64,000 nt of DNA from Nelumbo lutea (GCA_022828595.1 JAKGHH010000004.1:56136422-56200421); one strand, 5' to 3'; positions 11,308 through 22,681 are shown, numbered from the stretch's first letter. Numbers and translations: made by a program. Notes: generated by a model from the sequence alone, not told the origin.

Positions 11308-12806
11308 TTATTTTTTTGATCAATAACACATTTCATTAATTAATCATAGAAACAATTACAAAGGGGAAGATGAACTTATTTATCTTCTAGTTGAGGCTTG
11401 AGACCCCAAGAAAGGAGAAAAAGAATTACATTTGAGCCCAAAGCATAGACTCCCTCTCCACCCCTTGTTTAGCTAACCCATCAGCAAAAGAGTTAGTTGA
11501 TCTTTTCACCCAATTGATATTGACTTCCATCTCTTAAACCAGCCACCTAAATTTCCTCCTCTCATTGTTGTAATTCCATAACCCACTGTTGTCTTTATTG
11601 AGCCACCCTACCACCACCTATGAGCCTCATTCAGTTATAAGTTTTCTTATATTCATCTCCTTAGCTCTCTGGACTCCTTCCATAACTGCATAGATCTCGG
11701 CTCTGAGAGAGTCACTGTGTAATCTCACCCCACTTCCTCAACGTGTCATCCATTGTGTAATCTGTGAACAACTCTGAGGATTTCAGCCACTGTACAACCC
11801 TTATATGGATCATTTCTCTCAGTTCTTCAGCACCTCTCTCTACTTCAAAGAAGATCTTGGAGTTTCTTTCTTCCCAAAAAGACCAACATACCGCAGCTCT
11901 CAGGCATCTCCACATGGTCCTACCCCTTTTCATATGCCACCTAAAGAAAAAAGGGGAAAAAGGCTTTGCAAGTTTGATGGAGGGTTCCAAATACACCCAA
12001 AGAGGGAGAAAGCCCATTGCCAAATAGGCTTTGCAAACTGGCATGACACCAATAGTTAAAAACCAGTCTCCCCATCATCTTTACAAAGAAAACACCTGTG
12101 AGGGGATAAACATGTCTTAGGTCTCTTCTTTTGTGCAGATCACCAGTGTTGATTCTTTGTAGAAAAGCTTCCCAGCAAAAATTACCAACCCTAGGAGGAA
12201 TTGGTCTGCACCAAACCTCTTTAACAAGGAAGGGGAGGGCTACAGGATTGGTGGATTGGCTTAAGACTTTGAAGAAAGAGGCACAAGAGAATGAGCCAGT
12301 GGGGGTGGGGGTTCAAATTCTGGAGTCCAACCTAGAATGGTCCAAAAAAACACTATCAAGAAGTTCAAGGAGACTCGAAATACTGTTAAGGTCTAAGTCT
12401 CTCACAGCCCTCCTCAAACCCAAATTCCACCCAAACTTTGAATTGGAATAGGAAGGAGTAATGAAAGAAGAAACTTGCTCAGATGGGGCATACAAGGAAG
12501 GAAACTGGTCCTTTAGAGGGGTATTCCCCACCCAGGTTTGTTCCCATAATTTTATGGAGTTACCTGAATTCAAATCATACCTAATAAGAGGGGAGAAGAC
12601 TGGTAACAGATCATGAATGGCTTTCCAAGGTGACATGCTTGTATTCCTACCTCAGATTCCATCATCCCATCCATTTTGCTCCAACCCATGGATGCTTACC
12701 ACTACTTTAGCCCATAATTTCTCCTTCTCTAGTGGGAACCTCCATAATCATTTCCCCAAAAGGGTAATATTCCCCAGCCCCAATCCACTTAGGTTTTTTC
12801 TCTTAG

Positions 12807-13331
12807 TCACCACCTCCCATTCACTAGCATAGAATAATGACAATTCCGAACACACCCCATAATCCATTTGCACCATCTTACTCCAAACCCAAATTTGGTC
12901 ATAACTATCTTTTTTTTTTTTTTTTGAAAAGGTAAGATAAATTTGGTCATAACTTCCTTTAAGAAAGACCAGTCCACCAAGTCGTAAGCCTTTTCGAGGT
13001 CCAGCTTACATATCACTCCCTTTTTTCTATCCTTCCTAAATTTCTCTACACACTCATTGGCAATTTGAATTTGATTAGTAATTTGTCTTCCACTCACAAA
13101 GGCTCCTTGATTTGGTGCAATGATTACTAGCAGTACTTCCTTCAATCTCAAAGACAACACCTTTGCTAATATCTTATACAAGTTATTTATCAAACTGATT
13201 GGCCTGAAATCCTTTGGATGGGATGCATCTTTCTTTTTTGGGACTAAAGCCAAGAAGGTGGAATTCACTCCAGGGTTAACAACTCCTCTCCTATGAAATT
13301 CCTCAAACACTAGCAAAATGTCACCTTCCAA
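12807..13331 (-). pseudogene. LINE reverse transcriptase fragment
   Basis: The frame shows the L1 reverse transcriptase core: TFLALVPKKKDASHPKDFRP (motif 0-1), ISLINNLYKILAKVLSLRLK, NQGAFVSGRQI, and CKLDLEKAYDLVDWSFL, which holds the first catalytic Asp block. The FADD-type second catalytic block was not found in this frame. A 32-bp insertion with a 16-bp duplication at 12891-12954 disrupts the frame, visible as VMTKF written twice in the translation. Non-functional. Confidence 0.85.
12891..12954. mobile_element. 32-bp poly(T) micro-insertion with perfect 16-bp TSD
   Basis: The 16-bp word AAATTTGGTCATAACT occurs at 12891-12906 and 12939-12954. Between them lies only a 32-bp T-run-containing insert (12907-12938). 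This matches an extremely 5'-truncated poly(A) retro-insertion, minus orientation, into the older LINE. Confidence 0.75.
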
Positions 13332-14367
13332 AATATCCCTGCATTATTGGTAAAAAGCCATCGTAAAACCATCCGGGCCTGGAGCTTTTGTTCTGTCCAT
13401 AGAAAACACAACATCCTTAATCTCTTCCAACTCAAACCTTCTTTCCAACCTCTGCCTATTGTTTACCCCTATATCTGAATAGTCCAGTCCTTCTAACTAC
13501 ACCCCATACTTAAAGGCCTTCTTAAGATGGACTTAAAGTGTTCCACAAAGGCCCCTGCTATGTCATCCTATTGTGTCAGAGCAACTCCATCCACTTCCAG
13601 TATGGATATAAAGTTTCTCCTCCTCTCATTTGCCATAGAATGAAAAGACCTAGTATTTCCATCTCCGTCTTGTAGCCATTTGCATCTAGATTTTTGCCTC
13701 CAACTTATTTCCTCTTTATGTAGGCAATCTTCTAGCTGTTTTCTCAAACCTCTTCTTTGTTCTTTGTCTGGCTCTCCAAGTTCTCCCCTTTCTTCTTTCA
13801 AGTCAAGGAGCTCAATTTGGTTCATCAAAATTTTCTTTCTTTCTTCTAATCTTCCAAACTCCAATTGATTTCACTCCTTGATCTTTGCTTTCAAAAATTG
13901 AAGTTTCTTATGGAACCTCATACCTTCCCATCCTACTATTGGGTTATACTCATTCCACCACTCCCCTACTCTCTTAGTAAAACCAGGATGAAGTAACAAC
14001 ATATTTTCAAACCTAAAAGGGGGCAGGTCCTCCACTCCTCCTTTCCTCCTTGCAAATCACTATGGGCCAATGGTTAGAGGTCAACCTAGGAAGAGCTTTA
14101 GAGGCTAAGTTCCCCCAATGTTCTTCCCAATCCAAAGAGAACAGAAACCTATCCAACTTAGAGCAGATGTGACTTGATTGGAGATTGGACTAAGTGAATG
14201 TCTTGTGGGCTAAAGATATCTCTTTTAGTTCAAAGGCATCCACAAACCAGTTAAACTTCCTTATACTAGTTGTCACCCTCTGATTAGTATTATTGGTTTC
14301 CCTTATGAATCTAATCACATCGAAGTCCCCTCCCACACACTAAGGCCTATTCCATAGCCCTCTAACA

Positions 14368-14775
14368 TCAACCAATTCCTCCCACAATTTCCCTCTCTCT
14401 GTAATCATTCGGTCCATAAACATTTGTTAGCACCCACACATAGCCATCCTCTTGTTGCTTAAACTTCAGGGAGACTGAGTATTTTCCAATCAGTTTCTCC
14501 AATCCTTTAACCACACCCCTCTTCCACATTGTCACTATCTCCCCTGAAGCTCCCCATGAGGGAGCAGCCACCCAGCTAATCCCCCTGGCTCTCCAAATTA
14601 TCTTTGCCCATCTAGTGTCAAACTCCATTTTCTTGGACTCCTGTATTAGTACAATGTCTGTGTCAAACCTCTTTATCACCTCTTTAATCGTTGCTCTTTT
14701 CCTTGTACTTCCTAAACCCCTCACATTCCAATTAAGTATCTTCATAATCACTTCTTTCTTAGTTCCCTTCTTCAC
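14368..14775 (-). pseudogene. LINE endonuclease (APE type) fragment
   Basis: The frame contains the start of an exonuclease/endonuclease/phosphatase domain of plant L1 ORF2: MKILNWNVRGLGSTRKR, then IVLIQESKK (the Q-E-S-K metal-binding Glu block), and WVLTNVYGPND (the Asn-Val-Tyr-Gly-Pro block). It nicks target DNA during target-primed reverse transcription. The frame breaks after about 130 residues, well before the SDHN block, so it is inactive. Confidence 0.85.
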
Positions 14776-14959
14776 CTAACCACTACTTCCCCCCTTTCCT
14801 TCTATCTCCTTTTACCCCGAACTTCTTGTCACCTTCTACATTCCTTTTCAATCTCTCAACTTCACTTAGTTTTCTTTTCTTTATTTTGATTTCCTCCTTT
14901 TGGAGGCCACCTTTCAAAACATTCAAGTTTTCCATTCTACATCCCAGCTTCCCTACAAA

Positions 14960-15450
14960 TTCTGCTATCGAATCAGGAGCTACTTTGAGGGCAGCTCTAC
15001 CTCCTAAGAAAGAGAAAAAAAGAGATGATTCTGAAAAATGTTTTTTTTTATCAATTACAAATTCATTAATTCAATATAAGAATAATTATAAAGCGGAAGA
15101 CAAACTTTCTTATCTTCCAATTACAATTTGAGCCCCCAAGAAAAGAAAAGAAAAGAAAAAAGAGAAGCAATAAAATTACATCTGAGACCAAAACATTGAT
15201 TCCATCTCCACCCTTTTTGGTAATAATTATGAGAAATGATGCTCGATACCATTTCCTTCTGTGATTCAGATATTTATAATCATTAGCTCACGTCGCACAT
15301 GGGCTCTTACAACAGACTACTGATGTGGCTTTCTTACATAAACAAATCTGACTGGTGGTCCAGGCTTGCCGTTAGAGGGAGATTTCTCAACTGCTACTTG
15401 GGCTGGGTTGCTTCTAGCCGTTGGAGTTCGGGTGGTCTTAATAATCCCTC
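14960..15450 (-). repeat. Gypsy-1 LTR (3' LTR in element orientation)
   Basis: It shares CAGGAGCTRCTTYGAGGGCAG, CCTCCTAAGAAAGAG, GAGAAATGATGCTCGATAC and CCAGGCTTGCC blocks with 18538-18785. The left edge has lost about ten bases relative to the other copy. Towards the right it meets a minus-strand polypurine tract AGGAGGGAGGGA (about 15447-15458). A 185-bp LINE stub sits inside this LTR only. Confidence 0.75.
15041..15225 (-). mobile_element. 185-bp truncated LINE 3' end inserted in one gypsy LTR
   Basis: It begins with a T-run and ATCAATTACAAATTCATTAA, then GGAAGA and TCTTATCTTCC blocks that match the 3' end of the LINE at 11308 onward. The flanks ATTCTGAAAAATG (15028-15040) and ATTATGAGAAATG (15226-15238) agree at 11 of 13 positions, an aged target duplication. 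It is absent from the other LTR near 18608, so it landed after the gypsy element. Confidence 0.8.
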
Positions 15451-15473
15451 CCTCCTAGAGATCAACCTTGTCC

Positions 15474-15950
15474 TCAAGGTGGGAGTGAGGAAATTGCCAT
15501 TTGAGGCTCTGGAAATTTTCCCAGGTGGCATCTTTTGCAAGGAGTTGGTCCCAAACTAACCGACCTTCTTGGACTACTTTTTTTGCCATTCTTAACCCAA
15601 TGGAAATCTAAGATCTTGAGAGGCTGAACTATCAATTCTCCTTCGTCAGTGAAAGCAGGTAACGAGGACTGAGTGATGACCCCTTCTCCCAGATGTTTTC
15701 TTCCGCAGGGAGACATGAAATGTGGGTTGAAGCCGCATGGTGGCTGGGAGGTCAAGTCGATAAGCAACTTCTCCAATCCTTTCTAAGATGCAAAAGGGCC
15801 CAAAGAAATGGGGTGAAAACTTCTGCCATGCTCTTCGGGCTACTGATGTTTGTCTGTAAGGCTGTAGCTTGATATACACTAGGTCCCCCACCTGATAAGA
15901 GATGTCACGATGTTTTTTGTCATACTAGATCTTCATAGCTTGTCTTGATC
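15474..15950 (-). pseudogene. Gypsy-1 integrase C-terminus with chromodomain-like tail
   Basis: The phrases YQVGDLVYIKLQPYRQTSV, KFSPHFFGPFCILERIGEVA, YRLDLPATMRLQPTFHVSLR (integrase C-terminal, SH3-like region of gypsy elements) and, in another frame, LKILDFHWVKNGKK (chromodomain-like) are visible. The chromodomain tail directs insertion in chromoviruses. Frameshifts separate the blocks. The catalytic core with the DDE triad is absent. Confidence 0.8.
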
Positions 15951-16036
15951 TTTCCAAATGGTGCTTGAGGGATTGAATGATAGCATCTATAGCTAGTAGT
16001 TGGTCCTCTACCACAGCTACCTGAGTGGACTCCTTC

Positions 16037-16900
16037 TCATGTGGTAGTAAGGCTAGAACCACCGCTATCACACTCGATGATAAATTCATGGGAGAAATCG
16101 GGAAGGGCGAGAGTGGGTGGTGATGCGACTGCATTCTTAAGTGCCACAAAGGCAGATTCAGCTTCATCATCCCAAGTGTATGCATCCCTTTTCAACGGCC
16201 ATGTAAGTAGGCCAGCTGGGAGTCTGTAATTGTGGATGAAGTGCCAGTAGTAACCTGTTAGTCCAAGAAATCCCCTGTGGCTGCGAACTGATGAGGGTTT
16301 AGGCCAATTTATCATGCTGGTCACCTTATTTGGGTCGGCTATGAAAGTTCCCTAAGACATTATATGGCCAAGGTATTGCACCTGATTCTGGCAAAATATG
16401 CATTTAGAGGATTTAGCAAATAATTGATGGCTGGTCCAATTAGGGCTATATATCAAGATATCATCAAAGAAAACCAATGCAAACCGACACAAAAAGGAAG
16501 GAAGATGTCATTCATAACTAACTGAAATGTGGATGGGGCATTGGTCAGCCCGAAGGGTATGACCAAAAATTCATAATGCCCATCATGGGTTTGGAGTTGT
16601 TTTATGAATGTTAGTCGGATGGACCCGAATTTGATGGTCGCCCGACCTTAGGTCCAATTTTGAGAATACAATAGTTGTCTGAGCTCATCAAGTAATTCGT
16701 CTGTAATAGGAATTGGAAATCAATCCTTGACTATGATCTGGTTCAAGGCACAACAATCCACACAAAACCTCCATGTTCCATCCTTCTTCTTGACAAGGAG
16801 AATTGGGGACAAGTAGGGACTTGAACTGGGTTGAATCAGCCCTTGTTGCAAAAGTTCATTTACTATTTTCTCTATCTCCAATTTCTAGTAGTGTGGATAT
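16037..16900 (-). pseudogene. Gypsy-1 reverse transcriptase and start of RNase H
   Basis: Degenerate minus-strand coding: SSSPYLSPILLVKKKDGTWR and FCVDCCALNQIIVKD (RT start), [31 protein letters not shown], then after a frameshift the D-D block region (reads FSLMISYIA). Farther on are RGFLGLTGYYWHFI (RNase H connection) and DAYTWDDEAESAFVALKNA, LALPDFSHEFIIECDSG. The usual ECDAS/ECDSS block then runs straight into integrase-distal sequence. Multiple stops make it inactive. Confidence 0.8.
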
Positions 16901-17629
16901 CTGTAGGGGCGCACATTTGCGGGCCCCTCTTTGGATTGTATGGGGATTCAGAGGTCCTGGGCCCTAGGGGGTGGAAGGCTTACAGGATTAGAGAACACAC
17001 ATGTCTTCATAAGCCTTCAATAGATGTTGCAGGGCCTTCTCCTGTTCTGGTGAGGGCTATAAGGCCTCCTTAGTTGTTAGCACCAACCCACTGAGGTTAG
17101 GGCCCAACATCATTATAACGGGTGCGGGAGGGGGGGGGGTTCCATGAGCTAGCACTGTTTGGCCACAGAGTTGTAACCGGCCGACCAGGGTTGGTTAGGC
17201 TCCAAACCCTTAAGGGTGCGCAGTTTTCCATCAATAGTAAACTCCATAGTAAGGCTTTCCTAGTCACATTACCACCTGTTCCAGTTGGTGTAACCATTGG
17301 ACACCAAGGACCACATCGACCCCTCTAAAGTTTAACGGATGCAAATCAACCCTGAACCAGTGCCCCTGGACCAAGAGATCTATGGCTCGACACACCTCAT
17401 CACATTTGAGTTGGTTCCCATCTGCTACATGGACTTAGAAGAATTTGACTGGTTCAACCGGTAAGCCCAACTGGTGAGCCAACGACCCTGTAATGAAGTT
17501 AAGAGTGCTGCCGCTATCGATTAGGATGGAAACTTGACGTCCCTTGACTATTCCCCTAACTCTCATAGTTCTGGGAGAATCTAGGCCAATCAGGGCCTGT
17601 AGAGAAATCTCGATTCGTTTGTATCAACC

Positions 17630-18346
17630 TCAAGTTCTTCCTCCAAGGTTGGGGGCTTGTCTTCCTCGAGTTTCATCAAATGGAAGGAAGAGTTGTTGGC
17701 TCTTGTAGCAGTGACCGAGAGTGAACTTTTCATCGCATTTATAACACAAACCACACTCTCGATTTGACTGCATCTCCGACCAAGTCAATTTTCTTAGGGG
17801 AACTGTTGGACCAACGAGTTTCGGGTTTCTCGGATTTAGCTGATGGGCTGGGGTCTTTAAAACTGGGCCAAGATTTTTGTTTATCTTCTTAAGTCGATTC
17901 AGGCATTCTTCATGCAGCCTAGCCAGCCCTAAAGCGGCATCGACAATAACAGGGTGAAGGGCCTTCACCTCTATTCTTATGTCTTCACGCAAGCCACCTA
18001 CAAAACTTCCGGCTAAAGCATTTTTTGGCCATCCATAGACCCTACCTACCAAGCACTCGAACTCTTGTTGATAGTCATGCACAGAGCCGAGTTGCCTGAG
18101 TTTAAAGAGAGTTTCATCAAGTTTTCGTAGCCAGAAGGTCCAAACCTCCAGCACAAGGCCTCAGTTAAATCTGGCCAGGTCAACTGGGGGTGAGAATGAT
18201 GGTACCATTGGTACCAAAGTATAGCTTCTCCTTCCATATGAATGGAGGTCGCTACTACCATTCATCCAGGAGATAGGATCATCACTTGAGAAAAGGGGAA
18301 AATCGATCTTCGCCAGTTGTCCCAATAACCCTCTGTTCCTCTTCAA
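17630..18346 (-). pseudogene. Gypsy-1 gag with zinc knuckle
   Basis: Gag core phrases IHMEGEAILWYQWYHHSHPQ and WPDLTEALCWRFGPSGYEN are followed, after a one-base frameshift, by LRQLGSVHDYQQEFECLVGR and FVGGLREDIRIEVKAL. A knuckle-like CGLCYKCDEKFTLGHC closes the domain. Gag assembles particles and binds RNA. The N-terminus continues toward the PBS at 18524. The frameshift near 18120 splits it. Confidence 0.82.
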
Positions 18347-18523
18347 GCCAGCTTGACTTGAACTCTTGCCTTAATTGTCACAATCTCCTATTGCAGAGAG
18401 TTGGGAGGACATCGCCGTGATGGCTTCCTTCAACTCCATATCTCCGGTTATCTGATGTATGTTGGTTTCCAGTTTCTCCACTCATTCTTCCATGGTTGTC
18501 GATCAGGTGGTCGACATCCTCTT

Positions 18524-18785
18524 GCTCTGATACCAATTGATGGGTTACTGCCCACCTCAGGAGCTGCTTCGAGGGCAGTCTGCCTCCTAAGAAAGAGAAG
18601 AAAAGAGAATTATGAGAAATGATGCTCGATACTATTCCCTTCTGTGATTCTGATATTTATAATCATTAGCTCGTGTTGCACATGGGCTGTTATAACAGAC
18701 TACTGACGTGGCTTTCTCACATAAACAAATCTAACAGGTGGTCCAGGCTTGCCATTAGAGGGAGATTTCTCAGCTGCTACTCGAG
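18524..18785 (-). repeat. Gypsy-1 initiator-Met PBS and truncated 5' LTR
   Basis: On the minus strand TGGTATCAGAGC (plus 18524-18535) is complementary to the initiator tRNA-Met 3' end and lies two bases from the LTR end (LTR starts TGATGGGTTACTG on plus, 18538). The LTR is homologous to 14960-15450 but stops at 18785, where Copia-A begins, so its outer part is lost. Confidence 0.8.
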
Positions 18786-20693
18786 TGAAGGGATGAGAGA
18801 TCCATCATATGGATGGCCGAACCCTACAGGTAGGTTGGGCGAAATTTAAAAAATTTCTCTCCTATGTGGGAATCACATTCCCTGTTTTAGAAAACTGCAT
18901 TTTCAAGGATCAATCTTGAACCTAAAACAGACCAGATCTGAAACCAAAAGGTAGGAGATGGATATACCTAATACGGAGTAGTAGTAACCCCCAACAAAGG
19001 TGTTCACACCCAAGGAGATTACCAAAGATTGCTCCCACTGAAGATGACACAACGTAGGGTGGAGCATAACAACAGGATGGCTCTTCAGCAAGAACCTGAT
19101 TCTTCACCAAGAATCTGATGGAGGGTGAGTGAGAATGACTTCAGATCACCTTTTCTGCCAAAAGGTGATATCAAGAACCCTTTCTTGATCGCTCCTACAG
19201 GTGGAGATCGAACTGGTAATGGCAGTAATAGTAGGAGAAGGCAAGAGCAGAAGATGGCGTCAATCCAACTGTGTGCTATCTTCTCTCTTGTATCAGTAAG
19301 TATGAAGGATGATTTGGGGTTTATAGCCTTAAAGAGAGGTTCTCCTAATCCCATTAGGAGTTTCCTAATCCAAATGTTGTATTTGGATCTGGACTCTCTT
19401 TAAGAGATAAGGATAATCCCTTATCTTATCTGCAAATAAAGATCAGCCCTCCTAATCTAATTAGGAGTTTCCAGATCTAAATCTCTATTTGGATATGGAC
19501 TCTCTGAGTGGATAGGGACAATCCCTTATCCTATCTGCTGATCTAAATCCCAGAACCGCCCATCTTTAATTAATCTTATTAAGCCAGTCCGAATTGGACT
19601 TTAGGCCCATTAAATCCATTTGCTCACTTAACCTCCAAACTGCTGCCTAGTTGGATATCCTTGTATGGCATGGGACCCAAACATTGATCTACACATCGGC
19701 TACATGGGTTCAGCCCAGCCTCTGTTAAAAGGCCTGGTCGAATTCACTGGAGGTGACAGTGAACAGAGTCCATCACCATGGGTTCTTAATGGGCCCAACA
19801 TTTACACTAAATGGTCATTGGGTCAAGCCACCTTATAAAAACCCAAGGATTGTGGGTAGATGCAAGATTAACACATCAGGTATTACCCTCAATGGTCTTA
19901 CACTTAACCTCTCATCCCATAATGATCAAACACTATTCGACAAAAGAGGACCTCTCCCTCGGCTGCAAGGTACAATGTTGCACTCTCTACTCACATGGAT
20001 CCTCGGAATTAAAACCTTTTGCAAACATTTTAAAACCATAATATATATATGTATATCTCTATATAAATATATTTTGCAAAACAAATTTCAACGGTTGAAA
20101 TCGATTGCTAGTAGTTCTGGTTTCCATAAGAGAGAGTGCATCCCTGATCATTCACTTTGTCCGACAAAGGGGCTGATCCTATCACTATGATCACCCACTC
20201 AGATGAATTCTCGGACTGTCCCAACGTACCTAGGTTTTGACCCCCTCTAAGGATCTCACTGATTGACATATCAAAAATAGCCCAATCCGACACCTAGTGC
20301 AGTATCATAATCGAGTCTAGGGGTCAGGTGTAACATTCCAGTTTTGCCCATCTATCTCCAAGGTCCAAGGCAACACTGGAATTCTGTTCCGATTCAGGGT
20401 TTCAAGAAAATCCACATTGCATGTGCCTCGGGTCTCACCCTGGCAGCTGAGACAAGCCACCCCAACCAACTTGGCGACACATCAGTGTCAACCTTGGTAG
20501 GATAAATCTCCCCAGATCTATCCAACGGCTGTGAAAATTCTAAACTAACACGAGTCTCATAAGTGTCCGGTTTAAGGGTATTACACAGAAACACACAATA
20601 ATAACATGAATCAAATATGTACTTTATTCATTTACATTAAATGTTATAATGTACATCATTCTGATTGGAGCTAAGGGCATACACTGTCTAACA
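18786..20693 (-). mobile_element. Copia-A: lone LTR of the 1.9-kb-LTR Copia family
   Basis: A complete-looking LTR in minus orientation. Its left end TGAAGGGATGAGAGATCCATC and right end GGGCATACACTGTCTAACA match the ends of copies B and D. A minus-strand TATAAA box corresponds to about 19320. No internal region or second LTR accompanies it. The flanks TCGAG and GGTTT do not match, so this is not a simple solo LTR; one flank was probably removed by a deletion that also cut the gypsy-1 LTR. Confidence 0.82.
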
Positions 20694-21186
20694 GGTTTCT
20701 GGGATATAACTAATTGCATAAGGAAATAACATTATTTTAGTTGATGCTTGTAATTTTTATTGCTAGAATAAATATTTTTCACTGATTGACTCAAATAGAC
20801 TAGGTATGATCAATACTTGTGCTACTAGTAGAATGTATATTAAATATTCTCGAAGTAATTTGGCAGATTTCAAAATTTTCATGTCTTTCACTTGTGTATG
20901 AATCCAATCTCTAAAACAATAACTCTTTCCAGAAAAGAAAGAAAAAGAGAAACCCATTGAAATCTGTTTTTCCACCAGTATCTCCTTTGTCTTGAAAGCT
21001 TGAGGCTTTATTCTACATTCTGTGAACTTTCTACTTGACTTTTTTTGATGACTATCTTACAAGAATTTTACTTTTTGTCAAGAGAGCTTTGTCCCGTTTT
21101 CCTTCCTTTGTTCAAGAGAGCTTGAGGCTTTATTCTGCAAAACTTGAATCTCATTTTACTATTCTTTGTTTTCCTTTACATTACAG
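20694..21186 (+). other. Upstream intron of the YIF1 gene
   Basis: A T-rich plus-strand sequence ending in TTTCCTTTACATTACAG, a good polypyrimidine tract and acceptor. The word GCTTGAGGCTTTATTCT occurs twice (about 20999 and 21120). No coding exon is seen. It abuts Copia-A on the left. Confidence 0.65.
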
Positions 21187-21188
21187 GG

Positions 21189-22529
21189 ATGTACGACAGT
21201 TTGGGAACTCAGTCTGGGGTGCCAAGACCCTCTCTGAATCCCCAACCTAATCCATTTGGTAATGCTTTCTATGGAGCTGGTTCAGGACTCATCCGAGGTG
21301 GACTAGGTGCATATGGAGAGAAAATATTGGGTTCAAGCTCTGAGTATGTACAAAGCAATGTATGTAGTATGCTGAGGCTAGAGTACAACTATATCCAATG
21401 AAGAGGGGAATATAATGAACATAAGGGGAAAATAAATGGAAATATGACTTCTTTTCCTCATGTTTTGATTGTATATTTGGTTATTTGCACTGATTTCACA
21501 GATAAATAGTAATGTAGGATGGATTTCCTCGTGGACAGTAAATTTTAATCCTATTCCATTTGGGATATGGGCATGGAAATTGTTGTTGACTGCTTCAATG
21601 CTCCAATATACCAAGTCATACTCCACCCATGGGGAAGAACATTGGGATGTGGAAATTGTACCATATGATGTAGGATATTTGATTGTATACTTCTCACCAT
21701 TTCTTCCAATATGTGCAGATAAGCTGGTATTTCTCTGATCCCCAGTACTATTTTCAAGTGAATGACCAGTATGTCAGAAACAAATTGAAGGTTGTCCTAT
21801 TCCCATTTCTGCACAGAGTAAGCAAGGATTTATCCAGAAGTTGGTTCTCGCTTTCTTCCTTTAAGTTTGCAAAAGTAATTTCTTGCATTCATTTCTGCAG
21901 GGGCACTGGACAAGGATAACCGAACCAGTTGGTGGTAGGCTCTCCTATAAACCACCAATTTATGATATCAATGCTCCAGATTTGTACATTCCCTTAATGG
22001 CCTTTGGTACCTATGTGGTTCTTTCTGGATTCTTAATGGGTCTTCTTGGAAGGTAAGCATCTGCATTCTTAGCCATTTAGGGAGGGGTTCTTTCTTTCAA
22101 TGTTTTTGTTCATTAACCCAGCAATTCTTTTATTGGCCCTTCATTTTTGCCAGGTTTAGCCCAGAAGCCGTGAGTCTACAGTTCACATGGGGACTTGGTT
22201 GTTGGTTTGTACAAGTCTTGGTGCTTAAATTAATGTTGTATACATTGGGAAGTGGAGAGGCCCCATTGTTGGACATGGTGGCATATGGGGGATATGCTTT
22301 TACAGGAGTTTGTGTGAATATACTTGGCAGGATCATCTGGAGCTTCTCTTACTATTTCCTGATGACTTGGACAGCCTTGTCCATGGGGGTTTTCTTGGTT
22401 AAAACAATGAAGAGAGTTCTGTTTGCAGAGGTGAGGAGTCATGCTTCGAGTATGCACAACTATTGCTTGCTTTTGTTGGCTCTGGCTCAGATCCCATTGT
22501 TCATATTTCTAGGCTGGATCAAGGCTTGA
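21189..22529 (+). CDS. YIF1: YIF1 family protein, four coding exons, complete
   Basis: Exons 21189-21359, 21719-21817, 21901-22052 and 22154-22529 join to 798 nt, 265 residues plus stop, with every intron GT-AG. YIF1 proteins bind YIP1 and act in ER-Golgi vesicle transport and Golgi membrane organisation. Visible features: an N-terminal Pro/Asn-rich cytosolic part ([20 protein letters not shown]), the plant-conserved [39 protein letters not shown], then hydrophobic membrane segments from [12 protein letters not shown] onward, with [20 protein letters not shown] and [13 protein letters not shown], and a hydrophobic C-terminus. Length fits the plant family (about 270). The ATG is two bases after an acceptor, so a non-coding first exon lies upstream. 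No lesion is seen; likely functional. Confidence 0.94.
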
Positions 22530-22681
22530 CTCTGACTTAGTTGCTTTTTGTTTAGGCTGTTAGTAACAGTACCCTATGTAAAATGTTAATTGCAGTTTAG
22601 CTATTTGGTTCGGCTTTATTTCCTGGCTGGCTGGCTGGATTCTCAGTTTTGTGGTCAAGAAATATTTTGAAGTGTAACCAG
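22530..22681 (+). other. Probable 3' UTR of YIF1
   Basis: A T- and G-rich stretch directly after the stop codon, with a GGCTGGCTGGCTGGA repeat. There is no canonical AATAAA signal before the next repeat element. Confidence 0.45.

Larger units (their letters stand above)
11308..14900 (-). mobile_element. L1-type LINE, decayed
   Basis: A non-LTR retrotransposon on the minus strand. Its 3' end is at the left (T-run near 11308, then GATCAATAACAC) and its 5' part at the right. Order on the minus strand: endonuclease (about 14740-14370), a coiled basic region (13864-13568), reverse transcriptase (13331-12807), and a 3' domain with the phrases LWEQTWVGNTPLKDQFPSLY and WRCLRAAVCWSFWEERNSKI, which is the zf-RVT-like tail of plant L1 elements. 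Several frameshifts break it, and the 5' end is not clear against the neighbouring gypsy LTR. Confidence 0.85.
14960..18785 (-). mobile_element. Gypsy-1: Ty3/gypsy chromovirus-like element, internally deleted
   Basis: A minus-strand LTR element. Right to left: partial 5' LTR (18538-18785), initiator-Met PBS (18524-18535, TGGTATCAGAGC on the minus strand), gag with zinc knuckle, aspartic protease (LIDSGSTLNF near 17495-17530, active site intact), reverse transcriptase (about 16900-16380, several stops), start of RNase H (about 16324-16060), integrase C-terminal part with chromodomain-like tail (15891-15474), polypurine tract and 3' LTR. The integrase core and most of RNase H are missing through a deletion near 16060. 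Not autonomous. Confidence 0.88.

Noticed and set aside
18524..18535. Possible tRNA gene near the TGGTATCAGAGC sequence
   Set aside because: Only the 12-base primer-binding match is present, with no cloverleaf around it.
18786..20693. Copia-A as a classical solo LTR
   Set aside because: The 5-bp flanks (TCGAG and GGTTT) do not match, so simple LTR-LTR recombination of one insertion is not supported.
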